From Limnohabitans sp. G3-2 (GTDB lineage Bacteria; Pseudomonadota; Gammaproteobacteria; Burkholderiales; Burkholderiaceae_C): a stretch of 64,000 nucleotides of DNA. The DNA lies in NCBI RefSeq assembly GCF_002778275.1, contig NZ_NESG01000002.1, forward strand, positions 62,001 to 126,000, read 5' to 3'. The notes beneath the pieces are model-generated. The model was given only the letters and a program-made list of their open reading frames with translations, did no database searches and was not told the DNA's origin. Of the stretch, positions 19,141 through 27,550 are shown piece by piece. Position 1 is the stretch's first letter, and each line of letters begins with the position of its first letter. The translations under genes were made by a program, and so were the position numbers.

Positions 19141-20742
19141 TTATTTTCGGAACATGGCCAACATGCGCTGGGTGACGGCAAAGCCGCCAAACATGTTGAT
19201 GGCGGTGAGCACCAGGGCCAAAGCGGCCAAGATACCGATCAGCGTGTTGGGGCGTCCGGCCGCGGCCATGGGCGAAATCTGCACCAGCGCACCGATGGCG
19301 ATGATGGAGCTGATCGCATTGGTCACGCTCATGAGCGGGGTGTGCAAAGCGGGCTTGACGTTCCAAACCACCATGTAACCCACAAAGCAGGCCAAGACAA
19401 ACACCGTGAAGTGCGACAAGAACGCAGCAGGCGCATACGCACCGACCAACACCAAGAGCACAGCGGCCACTGCCGAGACGATGAGCAACTGACCCACGGG
19501 CATGGGGCCGGACGGCTCGCCGTGGCCGTGGCCTTTCTTGGCAGCTGGGGCAGCCGCAGGCTTGGGCGCCGGCTTGGGGGCCACTGCCAATGGCGGGGCT
19601 GGCCAAGTGATTTCGCCGTTCTTGATGACCGTCAGGCCCCGGATCGCGTCGTCTTCCATGTTGACGTTGATCACGCCATCCTTGGTCTTGCACAGCTCTT
19701 CGGTCAGGCGGAACAGGTTGGTGCCATACAGCGTGGACGATTGACGCGCCATGCGCGAAGCCAGATCGGTGTAACCCACAATGGTCACGCCGTGCTTGAC
19801 CACGGCTTTGCCCGGCTCGGTCAGTTCGCAGTTGCCGCCTTGCTCGGCCGCCATGTCCACGATGACGCTACCGGGCTTCATGCTCTGCACCATCTCCGCC
19901 GTGATCAGCTTGGGCGCAGGTTTGCCGGGAATGAGCGCGGTGGTGATGATGATGTCGACCTCGCGGGCCTGCTTGGCATACATCTCGCGCTGAGCGGCTT
20001 GGAAGCCTTCGCTCATGACCTTGGCGTAACCGCCGCCGCCAGAGCCTTCTTCTTCGTAATCCACTTTAACGAACTCACCGCCGAGCGACACAACTTGGTC
20101 AGCCACTTCTGCGCGGGTGTCGTTGGCCCGCACGATGGCACCCAGGCTCGCGGCCGCACCAATCGCAGCCAATCCCGCCACACCGGCGCCGGCAATGAAC
20201 ACCTTGGCGGGGGGCACTTTGCCCGCGGCCGTGATCTGTCCATTGAAAAAGCGACCGAAGGCGTTGGCAGACTCGACGACAGCACGGTAACCGCTGACGC
20301 CGGCCATCGAGGTCAGCGCGTCCATTTTTTGGGCGCGGCTCAATGTGCGGGGCAAGGCATCAATCGACAAGGCCGTGACTTTTTTGGCGGCCAACTGCTG
20401 CATCAAATCGGGGTTTTGTGCAGGCCACAAAAAGCCGATCAAAGTCTGGCCTTCGTGCATCAGCGCCACTTCGTCGGGCGTGGGCGCACGCACTTTGAAA
20501 ACCATGTCGCTGTCACGCCACAAGGCCGCGGCGTTGGGGGCAATGGTCGCGCCGGCTTCCACAAAAGCCGCATCCGACAGGTCGGCGAGATCGCCAGCAC
20601 CTTGCTCCACCACCACGGCAAAGCCGAGCTTGACCAACTTGGTGACGGCATCGGGGACTGTGGCCACCCGTTTTTCACCCGGAAAAATCTCTTTGGGCAC
20701 GCCAATGCGCTGAGGCGTGGCGGCGTGATCGCCTGTTTGCAT
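19141..20742 (-). CDS. pntA: NAD(P) transhydrogenase alpha subunit, single-chain form
   Basis: NAD(H)-binding domain I fused to membrane domain II. I start at the ATG at 20742 (533 residues, [20 protein letters not shown]), because the [14 protein letters not shown] segment is the normal N-terminus. The nucleotide loop [23 protein letters not shown] and the [14 protein letters not shown] segment are characteristic. An Ala/Pro/Lys linker (about residues 390-415) leads to four hydrophobic helices. Many related bacteria split this into PntAA and PntAB; here they are one chain. pntB follows. A dyad at 20856-20877 lies 114 bp upstream. Confidence 0.95.
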   Translation of the reverse strand: MQTGDHAATPQRIGVPKEIFPGEKRVATVPDAVTKLVKLGFAVVVEQGAGDLADLSDAAFVEAGATIAPNAAALWRDSDMVFKVRAPTPDEVALMHEGQTLIGFLWPAQNPDLMQQLAAKKVTALSIDALPRTLSRAQKMDALTSMAGVSGYRAVVESANAFGRFFNGQITAAGKVPPAKVFIAGAGVAGLAAIGAAASLGAIVRANDTRAEVADQVVSLGGEFVKVDYEEEGSGGGGYAKVMSEGFQAAQREMYAKQAREVDIIITTALIPGKPAPKLITAEMVQSMKPGSVIVDMAAEQGGNCELTEPGKAVVKHGVTIVGYTDLASRMARQSSTLYGTNLFRLTEELCKTKDGVINVNMEDDAIRGLTVIKNGEITWPAPPLAVAPKPAPKPAAAPAAKKGHGHGEPSGPMPVGQLLIVSAVAAVLLVLVGAYAPAAFLSHFTVFVLACFVGYMVVWNVKPALHTPLMSVTNAISSIIAIGALVQISPMAAAGRPNTLIGILAALALVLTAINMFGGFAVTQRMLAMFRK

Positions 20743-20855
20743 GTTTGTCTCCTCGCTCAATCCACAAAAAATAAGCAATGCGCCAGCTTAACCGATGTCA
20801 AGGTTTTTCAGGCGTGGGCCAGCTTTACCCAGCGCACAAGATGGCGCACACGTCA

Positions 20856-20877
20856 AATATCAGTAATGCCTGATATT
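20856..20877. promoter_or_regulatory. Candidate operator between pntA and the Nudix gene
   Basis: AATATCAG and CTGATATT form a perfect 8-bp inverted repeat with a 6-nt centre, in the 215-bp divergent gap between pntA (minus) and the Nudix gene (plus). The size suits a dimeric repressor. The binding protein is unknown. Confidence 0.4.
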
Positions 20878-20957
20878 AACAACAAACGCACAGGAATGGA
20901 TGGGGCAGCGCCCCCCAAGATGGTGCGGTCACCTGGGCAAGCACCGATAATCGGTGC

Positions 20958-21452
20958 ATGGACACACGCTGGAAACCCAATGTCACGGTGGCCGCCATCA
21001 TTGAAAAAGAGGGCCGCTACCTGTTGATCGAAGAGCACACCCAAGAAGGTTTGCGCCTGAACAACCCGGCCGGGCATCTGGACCCGGGCGAATCACCGGC
21101 CGAAGGCTGTGCCCGTGAAGCCCTGGAAGAAACAGCCCACCCTTTCAAGCCCACGGAGTTAGTGGGCATTTACTTGTCGCGCTTCCAACGCCCTGCAACG
21201 GGTGAAGACATCACCTATGTGCGCATGGCGTTTTGCGGTGAGCTGGGCGCGCTGCAGCCCCACCTGAAATTGGACGAGGGCATTGTGCGCACCCTGTGGA
21301 TGACCCCCGACGAAGTGCGTGCCAGTGCCGATCGGCACCGCAGTCCCTTGGTTTTGCGTTGCATGGAAGACCACCTGGCTGGACAACGCTTTCCCCTGGC
21401 CGTGATTCATACCGACCCGGCCGTGGCCAATTTGCCGCCATTGCGCCCATGA
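20958..21452 (+). CDS. Nudix hydrolase, NudJ-like
   Basis: Pyrophosphohydrolase of the Nudix superfamily, probably acting on nucleotide or thiamine pyrophosphates as NudJ does. The 164 residues contain a full Nudix box, GHLDPGESPAEGCAREALEE, near residues 39-60, and the N-terminal strand RWKPNVTVAAIIEKEGRYLL typical of NudJ. The stop overlaps the start of the next gene by ATGA, so the two are translationally coupled. In many Burkholderiales a Nudix gene of this type lies close to mnmA, which is 1.6 kb downstream here. Confidence 0.9.
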   Translation: MDTRWKPNVTVAAIIEKEGRYLLIEEHTQEGLRLNNPAGHLDPGESPAEGCAREALEETAHPFKPTELVGIYLSRFQRPATGEDITYVRMAFCGELGALQPHLKLDEGIVRTLWMTPDEVRASADRHRSPLVLRCMEDHLAGQRFPLAVIHTDPAVANLPPLRP

Positions 21453-22207
21453 TCGCGGCTTGGCCCACCGAAGCCCTGTGGCTGCTGACGGGAGCGGCTG
21501 CTTTTGCCGCAGGGGTCCTCAATGCCATTGCCGGAGGCGGCAGCTTTCTGACGTTTCCAGCCTTGGTGTTTGCGGGCGTCCCGCCCTTGGCGGCCAACGC
21601 CACCAGCGCCATGGCCGTCAGCCCGGGCTATTTGGGCAGCGTCCTCGGCTTCCGCTCTGAGCTGCGCAGCTTGCCCCGCGCCTTGCTGCAAAGCGAGGTG
21701 TCCATCGCGGCCGTCGGTGGCCTGATCGGTGCGGGCTTGTTGTTGATCACCCCAGAGCGCGTCTTTGCAGGCCTGGTGCCTTGGCTGCTGCTCTTGGCCA
21801 CGGCCTTGTTTGCCGCAGGCCCTTGGCTGGCCAAACGCCAGGGTGGCCAGGGCCAAGCGGCCTGGCGCCTGCCCGGCCTGATGGCTGTGGCCATTTATGG
21901 CGGTTATTTCAACGGCGGCTTGGGCATTTTGCTGATGGCCCTGTACACCCTGACGGGCGAGGGCCGGCTGAACACGGTCAATGCACTGAAAAACCTCAAC
22001 TCCTTTGTGCTGTCCTTGTTGTCGGTGGCGGCCTTTGCCGTGGCCGGGGCCATCGTCTGGCCTCAAGCCGTCTGGATGATGGCGCTGGCCACCGCAGGCG
22101 GTTGGTTGGGTGCACGTGTGGCCAAGCGGCTCCCGGCCCGCTGGGTCCGTGGCCTGGTCATCGGCACGGGCCTCATCATGAGCGGCGTGTTTTTCTACCG
22201 CGCTTGA
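21449..22207 (+). CDS. TauE/SafE (TSUP) family membrane permease
   Basis: Probable exporter of sulfur-containing or organic anions. The ATG at 21449 overlaps the Nudix stop (ATGA) and gives 252 residues with about eight hydrophobic helices. The family's repeated motif is visible at GVLNAIAGGGSFLTFPALVF (first half) and YGGYFNGGLGILLMALYTL (second half). The C-terminus ends in the last helix (GLVIGTGLIMSGVFFYRA). The substrate cannot be assigned. It converges on the transglycosylase gene with a 15 bp gap. Confidence 0.9.
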   Translation: MIAAWPTEALWLLTGAAAFAAGVLNAIAGGGSFLTFPALVFAGVPPLAANATSAMAVSPGYLGSVLGFRSELRSLPRALLQSEVSIAAVGGLIGAGLLLITPERVFAGLVPWLLLLATALFAAGPWLAKRQGGQGQAAWRLPGLMAVAIYGGYFNGGLGILLMALYTLTGEGRLNTVNALKNLNSFVLSLLSVAAFAVAGAIVWPQAVWMMALATAGGWLGARVAKRLPARWVRGLVIGTGLIMSGVFFYRA

Positions 22208-22222
22208 GTCGCGCTGCAGGGG

Positions 22223-22951
22223 TCATGGCAAAGCCGGTTTTTGCCCAGCGGCCACCGCGTCCAACTGCGCTTGCTCGGCCAACACTTTGGCCACATACCC
22301 GCCGTCTTCTGTCAGTGCATAACCCCCCAAATAGAACTTGAGGCCCTCTTCCACGGAACCGTTTCGCATCTTGATGGCATCGGCAAGCACGGCCACCCCC
22401 ACGCGCACATTGGCGATCGGATCGAAGGCGGCAAGGCGCCCGCCATAAGCCTCGTAGCGCTTGGCATGGATCTCGGTCACCACTTGCATCAAGCCTTGGG
22501 CCCCCGCCTGACTTTGCACATAAGGGTGGAAATTGGACTCAATGGCCATCACCGCCAAAATGAAATGTGGCGCCAATTTGGTTTTCTTGGACAAAGCGTA
22601 AGACTCGGCCACCAAAGCGGCCACAGGTTCAGGCGCCACTTTGTACTTGCGGGCCAGCCACTCGGCCACCGCCACCTGGGGCTTGGGCAAATCCTGCAGG
22701 CGCAGGGCGGTGGCGCGCTCGGTCGTGTCTTGGGGCAGCCAGGACAGCAAAACTTGCCGATCACGCAGCCAACTGAACACCGCCCCTTCTGCCGAATGCA
22801 GCCAATGCGGATTGAGCCACAGGGCCAGCACCAAAGCGAGCGATGTCAAGCCCACCATGGCCAACCCACTGTGCGTGATGAGGAACATCCCCTGCGCGAC
22901 ATCGCGCAGGAAAGTTCGGCCGTGTTGGCACCAGGTGCAGGTTTGATTCAT
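22223..22951 (-). CDS. Lytic transglycosylase, SLT domain
   Basis: Cleaves peptidoglycan between MurNAc and GlcNAc. The 242 residues have an N-terminal hydrophobic segment ([17 protein letters not shown], about residues 30-46) that anchors or exports the protein. The SLT domain follows, with the catalytic Glu in [14 protein letters not shown] and the [12 protein letters not shown] motif. The usual downstream AYNAG-like motif is replaced by YLGGYAL. It is divergent from mnmA with a 74-bp gap and shows no signal cleavage site clear enough to call. Confidence 0.88.
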   Translation of the reverse strand: MNQTCTWCQHGRTFLRDVAQGMFLITHSGLAMVGLTSLALVLALWLNPHWLHSAEGAVFSWLRDRQVLLSWLPQDTTERATALRLQDLPKPQVAVAEWLARKYKVAPEPVAALVAESYALSKKTKLAPHFILAVMAIESNFHPYVQSQAGAQGLMQVVTEIHAKRYEAYGGRLAAFDPIANVRVGVAVLADAIKMRNGSVEEGLKFYLGGYALTEDGGYVAKVLAEQAQLDAVAAGQKPALP

Positions 22952-23025
22952 GGATGTTGAGCCCTGTCGGTATTATAAATTTGCCCCCTGTCTGGCCATC
23001 CCCGCCATCGCGGGATAATCGGGGC

Positions 23026-24198
23026 ATGTCCCATCCCACCCGTGTGGTCGTCGGTTTGTCCGGCGGCGTCGATTCCGCTGTCACCGCTCACCTGCTCAAG
23101 CAACAAGGCCATGAGGTGATCGGCATCTTCATGAAAAATTGGGAAGACGACGACGACAGCGAATACTGCTCCTCCAACATTGACTTCGTGGATGCCGCTG
23201 CCGTGGCCGATGTGCTGGGCATCGAGATCGAACATGTCAATTTTGCGGCCGATTACAAAGACCGGGTTTTTTCCGAGTTTGTGCGCGAATACCAAGCCGG
23301 ACGCACGCCCAACCCGGACATCTTGTGCAATGCTGAAATCAAGTTCAAATCGTTCCTCGACCACGCCATGCGCCTGGGCGCCGAAAAAATCGCCACCGGC
23401 CACTACGCCCGGGTGCGCCTGAATGAAGCCACCGGCCGCCATGAGCTGCTCAAGGGACTGGACCCCAGCAAAGACCAAAGCTATTTTTTGCATCGCCTGA
23501 ACCAGGCCCAGCTGTCCAAAACCCTGTTCCCGGTGGGCGAGTTGCACAAAACCGAGGTGCGCCGCATCGCGCAAGAAATCGGTCTGCCCAACGCCAAGAA
23601 AAAAGACTCGACTGGCATCTGCTTCATCGGCGAGCGGCCTTTCCGAGAGTTCTTGAACCGCTACATCAGCAAGGAACCCGGCCCGATCAAAGACCCGTCA
23701 GGGCGCACCATTGGCCAACATGTGGGCCTGAGCTTCTACACCTTGGGGCAACGCCAAGGCTTGGGGATTGGCGGCATCAAAGCCAAAGGTGCGGACATGA
23801 AAGCCTTGCAAGCACGCGGCTTGCGCGGCGCGGGCGAGCACACGCCCTGGTTTGTGGCCCGCAAAGACATCCCCCACAACACCTTGTGGGTGGTGCAAGG
23901 GCACGACCACCCCTGGCTGCTGTCACCCCAACTGCAAGCCACCGACGTGAGTTGGTGTGCGGGCCAGACCCCCACGCCTGGCGCTTATGCGGCCAAAACG
24001 CGTTACCGACAAACCGATGCGCCCTGCAGCCTGCAAGGGCTCGGCCTGCCCGGTGGGTCAACGGGCTTTGAGCTGTCGTTCAGCGATCCCCAATGGGCGG
24101 TCACCCCTGGCCAAAGCGCCGTGCTCTACGACGGCGAAGTGTGTCTGGGTGGCGGCGTGATCCAGTCGGCCAGCGCCTGCCCCAGCACCACGGACTGA
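23026..24198 (+). CDS. mnmA: tRNA-specific 2-thiouridylase MnmA
   Basis: Thiolates uridine 34 of tRNA-Lys, -Glu and -Gln. The ATG at 23026 (390 residues) puts the PP-loop [10 protein letters not shown] at residues 8-17, as in the family; the longer frame upstream is not conserved. The catalytic pair of cysteines is in D-I-L-C-N-A-E-I-K and [10 protein letters not shown]. The C-terminal barrel ends with [12 protein letters not shown]. It converges with the DUF3422 gene, the stops lying 2 bp apart. Confidence 0.96.
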   Translation: MSHPTRVVVGLSGGVDSAVTAHLLKQQGHEVIGIFMKNWEDDDDSEYCSSNIDFVDAAAVADVLGIEIEHVNFAADYKDRVFSEFVREYQAGRTPNPDILCNAEIKFKSFLDHAMRLGAEKIATGHYARVRLNEATGRHELLKGLDPSKDQSYFLHRLNQAQLSKTLFPVGELHKTEVRRIAQEIGLPNAKKKDSTGICFIGERPFREFLNRYISKEPGPIKDPSGRTIGQHVGLSFYTLGQRQGLGIGGIKAKGADMKALQARGLRGAGEHTPWFVARKDIPHNTLWVVQGHDHPWLLSPQLQATDVSWCAGQTPTPGAYAAKTRYRQTDAPCSLQGLGLPGGSTGFELSFSDPQWAVTPGQSAVLYDGEVCLGGGVIQSASACPSTTD

Positions 24199-24200
24199 GC

Positions 24201-25535
24201 TCAAGGCTCCATTTGGTGCAGCTTTTTGTGAATGCGTTGCACCGCCTTCCACACCCCCCAAAACACGACCGGCACCAAGGCACCGACCACCACTTCGGGC
24301 TGGAAGGGCATGCCAGCTGCGGTCAAGGCCTTGACCACGTAGAGCAAAAGGCTGATCACGTAATACGAGATCGCCGCGATCGACAGCCCTTCCACCGTGC
24401 TTTGCAAGCGCAATTGCAAAGCTTGGCCTTTGGTCAGTTTTTCCAGCAGCACCTGGTTTTGCGCTTCGGTCGCGATGTCGACGCGGGTGCGTAACAAGGC
24501 ACTGGTGCGCGAGACCCGCTCGGCCAAAGAAGCCAGCCGCTTCTCGGTGGCCTGCACCGTGGCCATGGCCGGTGACAAGCGCCGCTGCATGAACTCTCCC
24601 AAAGTCTGGGTGCCTGAGATCGGCCGCTCACGCAGCTCGGTCAAACGTTGGCTGACCAAGGTGTCGTAAGCCCGTGTGGCCGAAAACCTGAAGCCGTGTT
24701 CGGCGGTGGCCCGCTCGATGCGGGCGGCCAAAGCCACCAGCGCATCGAGCAGCGCCTGGTCGGTCTGCCCCTTGCGCTCCAGCGAACCCGTGATGTCGGC
24801 CAACTGCGATTCGGCGGACGACAACATGGCCGACAGGTTTTTGGCCACAGGCAAGCCGCGCAAAGCCATCAGGCGGTAGGTTTCAACTTCGAGCACCCGC
24901 TGCGAAATGCGGCCTGCACGCGCCTCGGTCGTGCCTTCTGGGGCCAGCACCAGCATGCGCTCAAAACCATCGGCACCAATGCGGAAATTCGTCAAGATGC
25001 ACGAGTGGGGCATGCCCTCGGTGGTGTTGCCCATGCGCGAAGCCAATACCGCCCCTTCGCCCAACCAGGTTTGCGCAATCGGGATCAGGTCCCCTTGGTC
25101 GATGTCGGCCTGCAGCATGCCCATGTGGATCGCGGCCATGGTTTGGCCGGGCAAGCCGCGCAGCCAATCGGTCCCAGGCGCCACATGCGCGGCCAGCTCG
25201 GGCAAGGTCTCCCCCCAGCCCGCATGCGCTGGCAGCGTTTGCACAATGGAGTAACGGGTGAATTCGGTGTGGCGCTCCCACTTGACGGTGTAGTGGTCGC
25301 AGCGCAAGCGCAAAAAATTGCCCTGCATGCGGTCCAGGGTCAAATCGGCGTGCCCCGGCAAAAGCTGCAAATGGGCCAATTCTTGCTCGCGCGATACGCC
25401 CTCATTGAGCACCGCCACATACACGATCAAGGCGGGCAAGCGCACCCGGGCTGAGGGCCGGGCGTGGACCTCGTTGTGCAGCTCACGACGCTGGGCGTCC
25501 TCTTTTGGCAAAAACCGGGATGTGATTTCGTTCAT
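24201..25535 (-). CDS. DUF3422 family membrane protein
   Basis: Function unknown. The ATG at 25535 gives 444 residues. The N-terminus holds the family hallmark L-H-N-E-V-H-A-R-P. A long helical middle part (about residues 200-370) has many Arg/Glu/Leu heptad-like stretches (ERKGQTDQALLDALVALAAR, EKRLASLAERVSRTSALL), suggesting coiled coil, and two C-terminal transmembrane helices follow (LSIAAISYYVISLLLYVVKA; VVVGALVPVVFWGVW). The layout resembles CorA topology, but no GMN motif is present. An earlier start at 25592 overlaps the ssb terminator. Confidence 0.85.
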   Translation of the reverse strand: MNEITSRFLPKEDAQRRELHNEVHARPSARVRLPALIVYVAVLNEGVSREQELAHLQLLPGHADLTLDRMQGNFLRLRCDHYTVKWERHTEFTRYSIVQTLPAHAGWGETLPELAAHVAPGTDWLRGLPGQTMAAIHMGMLQADIDQGDLIPIAQTWLGEGAVLASRMGNTTEGMPHSCILTNFRIGADGFERMLVLAPEGTTEARAGRISQRVLEVETYRLMALRGLPVAKNLSAMLSSAESQLADITGSLERKGQTDQALLDALVALAARIERATAEHGFRFSATRAYDTLVSQRLTELRERPISGTQTLGEFMQRRLSPAMATVQATEKRLASLAERVSRTSALLRTRVDIATEAQNQVLLEKLTKGQALQLRLQSTVEGLSIAAISYYVISLLLYVVKALTAAGMPFQPEVVVGALVPVVFWGVWKAVQRIHKKLHQMEP

Positions 25536-25549
25536 GGCCAATTTTTCAA

Positions 25550-25578
25550 TAAAAAACCCGTGACGCGGGACACGGGTT
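25550..25578 (-). terminator. Rho-independent terminator after ssb
   Basis: AACCCGTG (25555-25562) pairs with CACGGGTT (25571-25578), 8-nt loop. On the minus strand the stem is followed by a run of U (A-run 25551-25556). Confidence 0.85.
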
Positions 25579-25618
25579 GAGGGGTGAGCCAAGGGCTTGG
25601 AAAGCGCCTGCGTGTGGG

Positions 25619-26119
25619 TCAGAACGGAATGTCGTCGTCCATGTCGTCAAAGTTGCTGGCCGCCGGTCTGGGCGCTGGCGCGGCAGCAGGGCGTTGCGCG
25701 GGTGCTGCGGCCGGACGCGAAGGGGCTTGGCGTGGCGCATAACCACCGCCACCACCGCCGTCGTCGGAGGGGCCGCCCATGCCTTGACGGCTCCCCAGCA
25801 TCTGCATGCTGTCGGCGCGGATGTCGGTCGCGTATTTCTCAACGCCGTTTTTGTCGGTGTACTTGCGGGTGCGCAGACTGCCCTCGACATACACCTGGCT
25901 GCCTTTGCGCAGGTATTGGCCGGCGATTTCGGCCAACTTGGCAAAAAAGCTGATGCTGTGCCATTCGGTGGCTTCTTTCATCTCGCCGGACTGCTTGTCT
26001 TTGTAACGGTCGGTGGTGGCCACACGGATGCTGGTGACGGCATCGCCCGAGGGCAAATAGCGGGTTTCGGGGTCGGCGCCCAGATTGCCGACGATGATGA
26101 CTTTGTTGACGGATGCCAT
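25619..26119 (-). CDS. ssb: Single-stranded DNA-binding protein
   Basis: Tetrameric SSB for replication, recombination and repair. The 166 residues begin [20 protein letters not shown] and carry the OB fold through residue 110 ([40 protein letters not shown]). A Gly-rich then Ala/Pro/Arg-rich linker leads to the acidic tip D-D-M-D-D-D-I-P-F, which binds partner proteins. It follows an MFS gene by 80 bp and uvrA is close by on the other strand, the usual Burkholderiales neighbourhood. A terminator lies 40 bp after the stop. Confidence 0.97.
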   Translation of the reverse strand: MASVNKVIIVGNLGADPETRYLPSGDAVTSIRVATTDRYKDKQSGEMKEATEWHSISFFAKLAEIAGQYLRKGSQVYVEGSLRTRKYTDKNGVEKYATDIRADSMQMLGSRQGMGGPSDDGGGGGGYAPRQAPSRPAAAPAQRPAAAPAPRPAASNFDDMDDDIPF

Positions 26120-26199
26120 GAAAACTCCTCGATGATGTTCGAATTATGGGGCCAATCCGGCGCCCTGGCAGCCCCCCGCCGCACGCGTGGCTGCGGCGG

Positions 26200-27387
26200 T
26201 CAGGCCGGCGGCGCAGCCACGGCCACCCGCCCCGGTGTTTGCATGGGCCACGCCACCAGCAACCAGCCCAGCAAGGCGGCTGCGCAGCACAGAAACAGGG
26301 CGGGCGTGCCCCAGGACTTGACCAACCAGCCCCCCATCAAGCCACCCACAAAGAAGCCAAAAGACTGCAGTGTGTTGTAGACCCCCATGGCCGTGCCCCG
26401 CAAAGCCCGGGGTGCCATGCGCGAAGCCAGGCTCGGTTGCGTCGCTTCCAGCGCGTTGAAACCGCAAAAGAAGAGCAGCAACAAAGCCGCCATCGCGCCC
26501 AAATGGGTGGTGCCCATCGACTGCCAAAACAAGCCGCCCTCCACCACCAAGATCAGCGCAATCGAGAGCAAAAACACCTGTTTCAGATGGCCGCGCCGCT
26601 CCAAGCTGAAAACCACCCCCAAAAACAAAAACGACACCAGCACAGCGGGCAAATAAACCTGCCAATGCTGCGCGGTCTGCAAACCCGCTTGCACCAACAA
26701 GGCGGGCACCGCCACCCACATGGCCAGTTGCACCGCATGCAAGACAAACACCCCCACATTCAAGCGCATCAGATCGGCGTTCACCAGCACATCGCGCAAA
26801 CGGCCCCGGTGCTGCCCCAGTTCCGGCTCGGGAGCAGCAGGGGCGCCCCAAATCACGACGCCCACACCCAATAAAGCCAGCACGCCTGTCAACCAGAACA
26901 AGCCCGACAAACCGATCCAAGCCGTCAGCAAGGGCGACACCACCAAAGACAATGCAAACATCAAGCCGATGCTGCCTCCGACCAAAGCCATGGCCTTGGT
27001 GCGCACCTCGTCCCGGGTCAGGTCAGCCAGCAAAGCGGTCACAGCGGCCGATACGGCCCCCGCGCCTTGAAGGCTTCGGCCCACCAACAAACTGCTCAGG
27101 TCGTTCGCCGCGGCCGCCCAAAAGCTGCCCAGTGCAAAGACCACCAAACCCAAGACGATGACGCGCTTGCGCCCAAAACGGTCAGACGCCATGCCGAAAG
27201 GCAGCTGCAACAGGCCTTGCGTCAAGCCGTAAATGCCCATGGCCAAACCCAGCATCACCGGGTCTTCGCCACCTGGATAGCGCCGCGCCTCCAGGGCAAA
27301 CACCGGCAAAACCAGAAACAAACCAAGCATGCGCAGCGCAAAAATACCCGCCAGCGAGGCACTGGCGCGGCGCTCGGTGGGCGTCAT
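26200..27387 (-). CDS. MFS transporter (YajR/multidrug-like)
   Basis: Twelve-helix exporter in the inner membrane, substrate unknown. The ATG at 27387 (395 residues, MTPTERRASASLAGIFALRM) fits; the frame upstream of it is not membrane-like. Helix 1 ends LVLPVFALEARRYPGG; the motif-A loop is GMASDRFGRKRVIVLG; the motif-C-like region GAVSAAVTALLADLTRDEVR follows. The C-terminal half repeats the fold, ending basic and Ala-rich. The gene sits between ssb and uvrA, a position commonly held by an MFS gene in this order. Confidence 0.9.
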   Translation of the reverse strand: MTPTERRASASLAGIFALRMLGLFLVLPVFALEARRYPGGEDPVMLGLAMGIYGLTQGLLQLPFGMASDRFGRKRVIVLGLVVFALGSFWAAAANDLSSLLVGRSLQGAGAVSAAVTALLADLTRDEVRTKAMALVGGSIGLMFALSLVVSPLLTAWIGLSGLFWLTGVLALLGVGVVIWGAPAAPEPELGQHRGRLRDVLVNADLMRLNVGVFVLHAVQLAMWVAVPALLVQAGLQTAQHWQVYLPAVLVSFLFLGVVFSLERRGHLKQVFLLSIALILVVEGGLFWQSMGTTHLGAMAALLLLFFCGFNALEATQPSLASRMAPRALRGTAMGVYNTLQSFGFFVGGLMGGWLVKSWGTPALFLCCAAALLGWLLVAWPMQTPGRVAVAAPPA

Positions 27388-27550
27388 GTCCAAGGAGTGA
27401 GAAGAAAGCGAAGGGGAATGCACGGGATCTGCCACCAAAAATTCTGCAAAAGGCGTCAAGCCAAGCGGGGATTGTCCCTGATGGCGGGCATGCGGTGCCA
27501 AAAACAAGGCTGGCAGGGATAATCAAAGGTTTTGCTGATCTGGCCCCACC

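Noticed and set aside
27388-27550. LexA/SOS box between the MFS gene and uvrA
   Set aside because: I looked for CTGT-N8-ACAG and close variants and found none convincing.
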